Positions 31,452 through 43,400 of a stretch of 64,000 bases of DNA are shown piece after piece (within the stretch, counting starts at the first letter, position 1; each line of letters starts with the position of its first letter). Position numbers and translations under genes: made by a program. The DNA is taken from the NCBI GenBank assembly GCA_917880885.1, contig OU862927.1, forward strand, positions 19,981,450 to 20,045,449, read 5' to 3'. Origin of the DNA: Limnephilus marmoratus. Taxonomy: Eukaryota > Arthropoda > Insecta > Trichoptera > Limnephilidae. The notes under the pieces were generated by a model, which did not search any database, was not told the DNA's origin, and was given only the letters and a program-made list of their open reading frames with translations.

Positions 31452-34400
31452 GTACGTAAAATAATTACTAGTTGACAACTATATTTTGTTTTTAGAAGTG
31501 CAGTCTTGTTTATATTTTTATGATTTTATCAGGTAACAACAGTGGTTTGACAACGGATGCTATCAAAAAGCACAACGCAATAAATATTTTCGGGCATGGC
31601 ATGGACAGCAGTAAGAAACCGCCGACTGAGAGCGAGTTATCCATTGCCAAGAGTTTTGAAGATATTTCCATCCATGAAGATGGCACCGAAGGTGATGCCA
31701 GTGAATCAGGAGTCGTTTCCTATAAGACTTTCCAGACCTTTGCGTCAGATTGGAGCGCTTGCTCAAACGCGAGCTTCACCAGGTATTATAATATATAAAT
31801 CAAGTTTTTGGTAAATTATCGACAAGCCGCCGCATGCCGCTGCACTTTAAATAGGCATACAATTTGAAAATTAAACTACTTTTAAACTTAAGTACCACAA
31901 GAACCATCGGTTTCAGTCGAGATAGACGGGAAAATATGCATAATACGATTTTCATTCAAAGTTTAAAAATTACCATCTCCATTACGGCCATGTTTTTTTG
32001 TATGGATTTGACATTAGCGAAGTTTCGTTTCAAACTAAAAACGCATGAATTACTTAATTTACCTAAACTAAGAACCTAATAACCTATTTGTTCGTAAATA
32101 GTTGTTTCTTGTAATAATTGTTGAAATGAAGTATAATTTCCGTAATCTGTGCATAAAAATGCAGCGGCTTATCGATAAACTAATAAGTTTTTTTATTTAT
32201 TATTTATGCATTGAACTGCTTACTCCAATATGTAATATTTTTTATTGAAACAGTTAGATTTAGCTTTGTTATTACCAAAAGTGAGTATTTATGCCGGGGG
32301 AGACAAAAAACATGCAAAAAATATGCATTTAACATTTTAATTTTGTATGTATTTAATTTTATATTAATTCACTTATGCGGTAACGCCATTTTTATATTTA
32401 TCGTTTTTATTTAACATTTCTTTGACAATTAATCAATCCTGCCAATCATAGAAAAAATATTATTGCCATGTAAAACAATAATTTATTTAAGTTAAAGAGA
32501 ATGCATTATTGACAAGTTTGTACCTGTATTTATAACAGCAGAACATGGAAAGAAATGTATTAGAATAATTACACAAACCTGCTAGACAAACTCTGCTTTG
32601 CCAAACAAACCATTCAAAACCTGGGATGTATATCTAAATTATGATGACTTACAGCTATTTAACATTTGGTAGGCGGGTATGGGTACCGCCGCCCTGGGAA
32701 CCATTTATTGGATGACCAACACCTCTGCCACAGGTCACCCCAAGTGGTTCGCTACGTTTGGTGACTTAGCACGGGTGCCCGGGTTCTTGGGGTAAGGTTT
32801 GTCCGGGTCTTGATGGCGGGTGCGTCGGCCCACCTGCGTGGCGGGCCGGATTGGGAGATGCTGGTTGAGGGAGACCCTTTACAACCGGTTACCGTTGTCC
32901 GGGCCGCTCGGTAGTATAGGGGCCCGACCCTCAGGCTCACGACTGAGGGTGGGCTGCCCCATCAACGAGTGCAAAAACCCCACCGCTGTTGTTGTGCCGG
33001 TTCGTGACCGGAGGGGACCCAGCAGCAGCGTTTGGGGCGCATTGGGCGACCTCTCCAGCCCGACTCTCCCTGCCCATCGCCTCGCACCGCAGTGGGTGGG
33101 TTGGATTCATACGTCCGTCATTCCTGGAAACTGATACCCAGCATCCTACCCACCCCTCATACCTTTTCCTTCCCAGACCTTCCTTTCTCCTCATAAAAAC
33201 AAAACTCAACTCAAATCATGAACTTAACAAGAAATATAAGCAACATCTTTACAACGGCGGGAAGCAGGAGTCCCCGGTGCAGGCCAAAACTGTTGGTGAA
33301 TTACTCCAACATTCGCGGCCTGCACACCAATTTAAACTCTGTCCATCACCACCTTTTTTCTGAACGTCCGAACCTTCTTTTCCTGTCTGAAACACAGATA
33401 GCCGAGCCTGTAGACGCCTCCTATCTGGACTGCCCGGGCTTCACCCTCGCAGGCAAGTTCAGACCTAAAGGAGGTGTCTGTCTCTATAGTCGAGCTGACG
33501 TCAACTGTGTGCGACTGTCGAATCTGGAAAACTCCAGATTCAACGTAATGTGGGTACGTGTCAATCTTGCCAGTACGGTAAGATTCTACGCGTGTTTATA
33601 CCGCTCATCGAACCTTAGCGAATCAGACACGTCCGAGCTCTTCAAACATTTAAGCGATACTGTTGATGACCTCTTGCCCCGCTACCCTACGGCAGAATTT
33701 GTGGTCCTGGGGGACTTCAATGTTCATAACGAACCTTGGTTGAAGTTCTCAGGATCAACAGACTCGGCTGGACGCCAAGCGGAATCCTTTGCCCTTTGCT
33801 ACGGATTGGAGCAAATGGTTCAGGAGCCTACAAGGGTTCCTGATGTCCAGACTCACCGTTCCAATCTGTTAGACCTATTTTTAACTACTGTGCCTCACGG
33901 TTACAAGATTGAAGTTACAGCGCCTTTAGGATCGTCCGACCACTGCCTGGTGACGACATCAATCCTTGTAAACTTCAGACCACCAAACGAGAGGCTGAAG
34001 AGAAAAGTGTGGCACTATAGGTCAGCAGATTGGTTCGGTCTGCGGGCACATTTTAATGCTTTCCCATGGTCAGCTGTTTCGGACTTCGGATCCTTCAAAA
34101 TGTGCCCAGGAAATTGGTGAAGTCATCACATCCGCGATGGATGGCTTCATCAAATCTACTGTTAAGGAAACTGGTGTAGGCTCAAAGCCGTGGTTCAGTC
34201 GACAATGCGCTGAAGCAGTGTGACGAAAAAACGCGGCTTACCGAGCCTACAACACATCTAGAACATCCGAAGACAGAACAGCTTACAACAAAATGGCAAA
34301 GGAAACCAAGAGAATCATAAATAGGTCAAAATTCGAGCACGACCAGCAGATCAGCAGAAAGCTGGCTGCATGCCCGCATGGCAGCAGGCAATTCTAGTCG

Positions 34401-37400
34401 CTTGCGGGCTAGGTCGCAATTTCTGCAAATCCAGTCTGCCACCTCTTACCAGACCTGACGGCTCACTAGCAAACACCGCCACCGAAAAGGCTAACTTATT
34501 AGGTAAAATGTTTGCGGATAACTCAACCCTCGATGACCAAGGTGCTATCCCGACATCGGTTCCTCACTGCGGTTTTCGTATGAAAAAGCTGAGGATCCGG
34601 CATCGGGAAGTACTCCAAGTTTTACGAGGGCTTGATGTTAATAAAGCTAGTGGGCCTGACGGAATACCTGCCCTGGTACTGCAGAGGTGCGCTGCAGAAA
34701 TAGCTCCAATTTTGACGAAGCTTTTTAAAATGTCTCTGAAGACTGGCTCTGTGCCCTCTGGTTGGAAAAAAGCGATTATCCATCCTATTCCAAAGAAGGG
34801 TGACCGCTCCAACCCGGCCAACTACCGCCCCTAAGCGATCACATCAGTTCTGTCTAAGGTGATGGAACGTGTGATCAACGACAAACTGCTCACATACCTC
34901 GAGAAGAACAAAATTATTAACGATCGTCAATACGGATTCCGGTGGAACCGCTCGTGCGGTGATCTTCTCGCGTATGTGACGCATGTTTGGGGGCGATGCC
35001 TGGAACGTTTCGGTGAGACCCAAACGGTTGCACTGGACATCTCCAAGGCCTTTGACTGGGTTTGGCACCGAGGACTTGTCAACAAACTGCATTCTTACGG
35101 ACTTTCCGCTTCCTTGTGTACGTGGATTGCCGACTTCTTGAGGGAGAGGTCGATTCAGACGGTAGTCGATGGTTTCACCTCTTCCTCACACTCGATAAAT
35201 GCTGGCGTCCCGCAGGGATCGGTTCTGTCTCCGACTTTGTTTTTGTTGCACATCAACGACCTTTTGTCATGTGCACCAATTCACTGTTACGCGGATGACA
35301 GTACAGTTCATGATAGCTTTTTGTTTGACAAGTCCCCAAAGGGCTCACAAACTCCAACTGCTCGTAGGGCTTTGAAGCAAAGAATGGACGGTTACCTCGA
35401 GAGTGTTTTCTCTTGGGGTAAAATAATCTCGTTGAATTTAATGTTTCAAAGACCCAATCTTGTCTGATTACGTCTAAAAGGGATCGAAATGAAAATCTAG
35501 TCTCTTTCAACGGAAGCAATCTTCCGAACAGGCCCTCCATCGAAATGCTTGGTGTAACCCTAAGTGACCAGCTCAGGTATGGGGGCTCCATCGAAGCCAG
35601 AGTAAAGTTAGCCTCACAGAAACTGGGCGTACTGTACAGGGCCCGCAGATACTTTAATAGTACACAACTGCTAACCCTGTACAAATCACAAGTGCGCCCC
35701 ACGGTTGAATTTGGCAGCCACCTCTGGTCTGGAGCTCCAAAATACCTGAAAAATACCCTCGACTCTGCAGAAACGGGCGGTCCGTTTGATAGATTCTCCC
35801 ATCTTAACAGACGGATTGCAATCTTTAAAGCACAGGCGTCGGGTGGGAATGCTATCCTTATTCTACCGGTATTACAATGGAAGATGCTCCGAGGAACTAG
35901 CATCATTGATCCCTTCGGCACCGGTGCATAGTCGGGAAACACGCGTGCCCAACATTTGTACACGGTTGACATTTGCCACATGAGAACGGGTCGTTTCTTC
36001 GACTCGTTCTTGTGTTCAACAGCTCGGCTGTGGAATGATTTGCCGGCCTCTGTGTTTCCTCCTTCCTACAACATGGGTCTCTTCAAGACCAATGTTCATT
36101 CCTTCCTCTCCTCAAAAAGACCCTCCACACAGCATCCCAGATGACATAGGCCCTGAGGGAAATTATTTTCGTCAGGGCCTCCTGCGTGGAGTTAACGTAA
36201 AAAAAAAAGCTTTCGTAGTTTGAACCTCAATCCAATAATTTGAAGTAGGTACTTTTTTGTTTTTATTTACTTCCGACAAATGTCATATTTGATTGTCTAT
36301 TAGTTAATAAAGGAATATTCCGTATTATCCGTTCATCAACCTTCGACAACACAAACGTTCCGTATTATCCGTGAGGTGAACTCTATGCATATTTCCCTTT
36401 TTTTATTTACATACAATTGCTAATGGTTGTTAAGTCATTTCGTAAACTTACGATTTTATAATTTCATCATCATTTTAATAAACATTGAAATGAGAATTCC
36501 TTCGACTCACCGCACATGCATGCACATTTTAAAAATTATATTCCGATGTTTTCAAGTGGTAAATTACTTTAAATTTAAAAAAAAATTGTGACTACTCAAT
36601 GCTGAAATAGTCTAGAGCAGTGGTTTTCAACCTGTGGTACGCATACCCCTGGGGGTACGCGAAGCCAAATTTGAGGTACGCAATAACGTGGCACGCATGT
36701 AGAATCACTGATTAAAATGCCTGAAATCGTGTTACACTCTGTATAAAACTGCATTACTTAATTGTATTTGTGTGACTTGATTGTTAAATTCATGTAATAA
36801 TTAGAGTATTAAAAATTACAAATGAGACACGTCTTTTATTACACTTATAAAAAATATAGATAGAGGGTACGGGGAACAACAAATTTATAGTGAGAGACAA
36901 GAGGTACGCCAGCTCAAAAAGGTTGAAGACCGCTGGTCTAGAGATAGGAACATGAGGGAAGTGCATTAGTGTGAAAAAATGTTATTATTAGGTAAAAATT
37001 CTTATTTTTTCAGTTTATTGCAGATTGTTTGCAGGTCAATGTTATATTTATTTAAATAACTTCTTTTTTTTTTTAAATTCTAGGTTATTGAAAGGATTTG
37101 ACTCGAAATGCGCTCTCCACAAAGAGATGCTGGCCATCCTGGCTGCTGTCACCGAGATAATCAAGGAGAGGGGAGGTCTAGAAACTAGCACGGAATACTA
37201 TGCAGCATTGGTATTCATTTTTCTTTGATAAATTGCTTGTCAGTGTATTGATAATCAATATATATTATAAAAGAAAGTGTATGAAAGTGTGCGTCCTGCT
37301 AAAACTCAGAAACAGGTCGCGGTACGATCACCGGAGTTATGTGGTGTAGTAGCCCTTATCCCCCATCCATGAAAAAGGTTCCCGTTTTTACCTGAAGGGC

Positions 37401-40400
37401 AAGCTTTTGAAGATGTAAGGGATGGAGGTGTCGCCCTCTATAAATTTCTAGAACAGTCCAGAATATTCGAGATCATTACACAACATTCCAGAATGTTCGG
37501 GAATAGTCTGGAGTGTTCGGGAACATTCTTGAATGTTGTGGAATGTTCTGGAACATTGTGGACCATTCAAAACCTGTTTTTATGGGTGGGGCAACCCATT
37601 GGTAGGGGTATATAAAGTAAGATCCGTTGTGGGTTCGAACGTCAGTTCAATCTCATATCAACTCCCTGAGCGAAGCGGGGTACCCCAGCTAATATTAGTA
37701 TATTTTGTTCAATTATGGTTCAGTAGGATCAAAATATCATTTTAATAATTTTCTGTTGATAATTATTTTATAAGATGTTAGTAGTTACTACCCAAAGAAT
37801 TGACAAAAGAAAAGATAGACCTGTCCCTAAGGGTGAGGGGAACAAACCAACTTGTGCAGAGCGAGGGAAGTGGAATGGGTATGTTCCGTCCATCCTTTCA
37901 GTGATTTTCTGTTTAATATTTTATAGAATACTAGTACCATAGTTACTACCCAATGAATTGACAAAAGAAAAGATAGATCTGCCTTTAGGAGTGAGGGGAA
38001 CAAACCAACTTGTGCAGACTGCAGTCAGGGAAGTGGAATTGGTGTGTCCCTTTCAGTGATTTTCTCTTGTTTAATATTTTATAGAATACTAGTAGTTACT
38101 ACCCAAAGAATAGACAAAAGAAAAGATAGACCTGTCTCTTGGGGGTGAGGGGAACAAACCAACTTGTGCAGACTGCAGAGTGAGGGAAGTGGAATTGGTA
38201 TGTCCCTTTCAGTGATTTTCTCTTGTTTAATATTTTATAGAATACCAGTAGTTACTACCCAATGAATAGACAAAAGAAAAGATAGATCTGCCTCTTGGGG
38301 TGAGGGGAACAAACCAACTTGTGCAGACTGCAGAGCGAGGGAAGTGGCATGGGTGTGTCCCTTTCAGTGATTTTCTGTTATTTAATTTTTTATAGGATAC
38401 TAGTAGTTACTACCCAAAGAATATACAAAAGAAAAGGTAAACCTGCCCATAAGGATGAGGGAAACAAATTGGCCTATAAGGTCCTCACGTCCATTTTGAA
38501 TTTTTAGATGGAGACACTGAAAGCAACGGAGGGTGACGAAGGAATCAGCGCCACCATATCTCTTCTCTCCATGGGTTTGAAGTCGGTACCCAAACCGGTC
38601 CTGAGGCAGCAGTTCTCGGAGGCGGTGGAGGTGTTCATGGAGCTCCTGGAGAGGTACTCCGACTCAGACAGCAACGTCATCCTGAGGTGTCTGATCGGAT
38701 GCCTGTCGGTGTTCCTCAGGGCCCAGGAATATGCCACTTGGAGTGACTCCTCCACTATGAAAGTGTTTGATTCCGTACTGGCATTCACGATTCACTCCAA
38801 ACCTAAAGTATGTCTTAGTTGCACCAAATGCCTTTAGTTGTATGTTTATTGAGATAAAATGTTCTAATAATGCTAAACCAAGTTACCCACCCCACTAGAT
38901 GATGTCTGTTCTGAGACAAAAAATTTAAAATATAAAAACATAAACATGAAAATACATGTTTCAAGAGTAAAAACCAAAAAAAGTATTTAAAATATCTCCC
39001 ACAAGTTTTTCCTGAAAACTATTTTAAAAATGTAAGAATTTCGAAAAAAGTTATTTATCTTTTTTACTTGTAGGTACTATTATGTACAATCACCTTTTTT
39101 CTTTATTTTTACATTATCTCCACTCGGGAGGCCCTGAGGAAAAGAGCCTATGGTGTGTGGAGGGCCTTTTTGTTTTTGAGGAGAGGAAGTAGTGAACCCG
39201 GGCTTAAAGGAACCAATGTTGTAGGAGGGAGGAAACACAGATAGGTATGCTGAACTCGAGAACAAGTCGTAGAAACGACCCATTCTCATGTGACGTAATA
39301 TGCTGACTATGCACTAGTGCCGAAGGGATCAATGATGCTAGTTCCTCAGAGCATCTTCCATTGAAATACCAGTAGAACAAGGGCAGCATTTCCATTTACA
39401 CGCGAAATATTGAAATTCCTTAGTAGAAACCGTTAAACGAACCTCCCCTTACAGAGTCAAGGGTTTTCTCTCCAGAAGTAACTATACTTCACACGCGGAC
39501 ATCTTATTTAATCATTGTTCTACTTTTAGTAAATGGAAATAACAACAACATTCAGTACAAAATTAAATATTTAAACAAGGCCTGAACTACTAAACGATCC
39601 TCATTGGGTTAACATGAATCTTGGAGTACGAATTTATAATTATTATTTTAACGTAAATTTGTTTTATTTTTAGGTAAGAAAAGCAGCCCAGCATGCAATC
39701 TGTTCCATCCTTCGAGGAAGTTGTTTTATGATCCCAACTGAGGGTAACAAGGTTAGTATCTATTTGTCATAATGCTACTGTCTACGTCTGTCATTACAAA
39801 TTACGAGAGTGGTCTGAAAAGTTTCCGACCTGAACATGAAGATGGCAGCACTCGTCAATAAAAGCTAGTGAATGTAGTTGTGCATCTTTTGACAGTTACT
39901 CACCAAAATTTCGGCCACTTTAGAAGTGCAGTTTTTAGTTGACAGTCGTTCGAGTAAGTCGATGTGTATGTTTTTGTGAAAATGGAAAAAATTGAGTATC
40001 GAGCTGTTATAAAATTTTTGTTTTTGAAAGGCAATACGCCTACGCAAATCAAAGATGAGTTGGACTCTGTGTATGGGGACTCTGCACCATCATTTACCAC
40101 AGTGAAATTTTGGGCAGCTGAATTTAAACGTGGCCGTAAGAGCTTGGGAGACTATGAACGTTTGGGACGTCCAAAAACTGCAACTACTGACGATAACATT
40201 GCTAAACCTCACCAAATATTCTTAGATGACCGCCAAATTAAAGTGAGAGAGATAGCAGAGGTTATGAAAATGTCCAAAGAACGTGTCTGTCACATATTAA
40301 ATCAAGATTTAGAGATGAGAAAGCTGTCCGCGCGTTGGGTGCCACGTTTGCTCGCGTTAGATAAAATTCACACAGTGACAGCCAATATCAAAAATAAGAT

Positions 40401-43400
40401 GTCAAAATAATCTAACTTTTTCAAGACAGGAATCTCATGCGTCAACCTGCCAAAATGCAATATTGCCGGCTCTTTCGCAGCCCAGTTACCACTTTTTATT
40501 AGTAATGTGTTTTTTTTCTTAGCAACACTGTTTTAATAAATTACTACATTTGTAATTTTATTCATTCTTTCCAGATCCCTTCTCTTCACCCTGGCTCCGG
40601 GCGTGTGGCTCTGATGTGCCAGGCACAGATGAAGGGAGAAGTCCTCATCTCAAGTCAGACTACAGTGCTGCACACCCTCACACTGCTGAAGGAGGTCATT
40701 TCGCTGTTCAGCAGGGAATACATCAAGGTTGGTTTTGACTTATCCTTCAAATTTCCACTCTAACTTTGCAGACATGGATTAAGATCACATAATATAATAA
40801 ATATACTTAGTCTTGCATCCCAACCAGAGGCAGAGGCGGATGACAGTACAGTTCATGATATTTTGTTTGACAAGCCCCCATAGGGACATAAACTCCAATG
40901 GCTCGGAGGGCTTTGAAGCAAAGAATGGATGGTTACCTCGAGAGTGTTTACTCTTAGGGTAAGAATGGCCGTCGAATTTATTGTTTCAAAGATTGGATCA
41001 TGTCTAATTATGTCTAAAAATCTAGTCTCCTTCAACAGAAGCAATCTTCTCGACTCTGCAGAAACGGGCTGTAGGTGAAGAGTCTGGTATATTAAAATGT
41101 TGCCTAGGTAGATTCAATCTCGCAAACATTTGTTTCACATTCAGCTCACTAACATATTTTGTTTCCAGTCCTCCTGCGAATCCCTCCTCTCCCTGATGAC
41201 CCAGAACGATATCCTCATAAAGACCTGGTGTCTCCGAGTGCTGCACTCCCTGTTTTCGGCGAGCGGTGCCTCCTCGCACCTGACTGCTGCGCTGGCCGTG
41301 CAGCTGGTGCGAGCCCTGACGGCGTGCCGGCCCAACGCGGCCGACGCCCGGCAGACCCTGGCCTGGGTCACGGTGCTGCAGCAGGCCTTCGTGTGTCTGG
41401 CCAGGTATGTCAACCATCCAACAAAATCTGGTGTCTCCGAATTCTGTTGATGCCCTGTCGTTAATATTTCTGCATGAAGTTATGGTTTCAGAGACCTTTG
41501 AAATTTTCCACTGCAGATACATATTAATCTAATTTAATTCTTTTTGATTCTTCCAGTTTAGACATAAAAACCTGCATGACATCGCTTCCTGGTTTTGTTC
41601 ACATTTGTGTCACAGAATTGTGGCTTTCGGATAAGATAGAAATCACATCAGCTGCTTCTAATGCATTAAAGGTAAGTGTTCTTAATAATAAATGATATTT
41701 AGACGATTTATATAGCGCCGTTTTTGTGAAAAATCACCTCAAGGGTTCTTAACCTATTATTATGTATATCTCTTTCCCCATAAGAATACAAATTAATCTA
41801 AGGCCTGTGGCGATCCTACAAACACTAAACTGAATGCTGCACAAGAGTCCCAACTGCTCCCAAATGTCTGGAACCAGTGGAACTATATATATCTTCCTGA
41901 ATTGGGGTATTTTGTGAGGCTGATATAGTGGGGTGGGGAAGGAGACGAGGAGAGGAAAGCTGGGAAGTACCTGGTTATTAAGATCTGGTCACCAAACATA
42001 GCTAAAGCTATTTCAAATAACATTTTGATTCTGAATGGTGGTCTTTCACCAGGGCAATACTCAAAGTATTTACGACTCTGAAACCTACCGTAAATATATT
42101 ACATATAATATTTAGGGTGTCCGGGGGTAAAGTGCATCAACTTCGGGAGGTGATTCTACATCATGGTAGGAGTCAAAAAGATTAATAACTTTTTCTGAAA
42201 TTCCAACTTTTTTTTTTCCATGCAAAAAGACATACCTACATACATAATCCTTTGTGTAAGGTAAAACTTACCCGATAAAGTTGCTGTTAGCTTGCCGGGT
42301 GCAATTGTGGCAACATTGCTTGGTTGTGATTTGTCCTGTATCCATGGAAACTGTTTGTAAACAATAACAAGACCGAGAATTCGACGTTTATACAAAATCG
42401 TATGTTTTAAACCTAAGAAAACAAGAGAACTACACTTAAATAACAATTGAAGGTACGCTTTTAACGATAAAATTATTATAAACTCATTAAACACTAACTA
42501 ATGTCATGACTTTTTACCAGTTTAACAAATTTTCCACCTTCAGCTTGTAAGCAAGCATGTAAACCTAAAGTAATATTATTAACAATTCGTACATTGTGGT
42601 GTATCTCATCGGCGGCTTCGTGAATATGTAATCGTAGCTCATCGACGGAATTTACTTGTTTGGTGTAACTTTGTCCTTCATCATACCCCAAAAGAAAAAA
42701 TCTAAGTCGTCAAGTTTGGAGACCGCGCTGGCCATGGAGAATGACTACCACTTTCAATCCAACGATCAGGGAATCCGCCTTTCCGGTTTTCTTCCGCCCA
42801 ATCATGCAAGTTATGCAGGTTTATCACACCAGTTCCTTAGAACTGGACCTCGTCTGTCCAAAGGATATTCCCAATGAAGTTCGGGTTCGCAAGTTGCGTA
42901 TGGAGTATCCACTGACAATATGCAACCCTTGATACGGGGTCACATTCCAGAAGGCCTTGCACTCAACGATAATGGAATGGGTGAAGCTTGTACTTTTTGA
43001 AGAGATCCCAGATAGAGCTTTTCTGAACACCAGTCATTGTTAAAAAGAAATTCTACGAAGGGACAATGTAGGGTCATTCACGATTGTAGTCATGATCAAG
43101 TCTTCGTTCGCCGGTGGTAAATTACCAGCATAATTATTTCAAGTTCTTCGGCCTAGGCCTTGTTCACGAAAATGCATGCGTTTGAACAAAACCACGAGCG
43201 CTTGGCAAATTTCCCAGCGTGCGGCACCAGCATTTCCATAAACGAGCCTGTAGACATAATGAATATCTGTCCATTCTTCGTTGGTAAAGCCACATTAATT
43301 CAATAACAAAATTACGCACAAATAAACACAATTTTTACAGTTAGGCAAGTCTGCAACTAAATAAAGACAATGTAAAGTTACTACAACTAAATAAACAAAA

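Noticed and set aside
32820..33134. LINE-A ORF1 candidate
   Set aside because: The GC-rich 5' region has short frames, but no CCHC knuckles or other ORF1 signature. It is better treated as 5' UTR.
41022..41522. 166-codon minus-strand frame
   Set aside because: It is the antisense of RRP12 exon 7 and a LINE-A fragment. The plus-strand exon explains the long frame.
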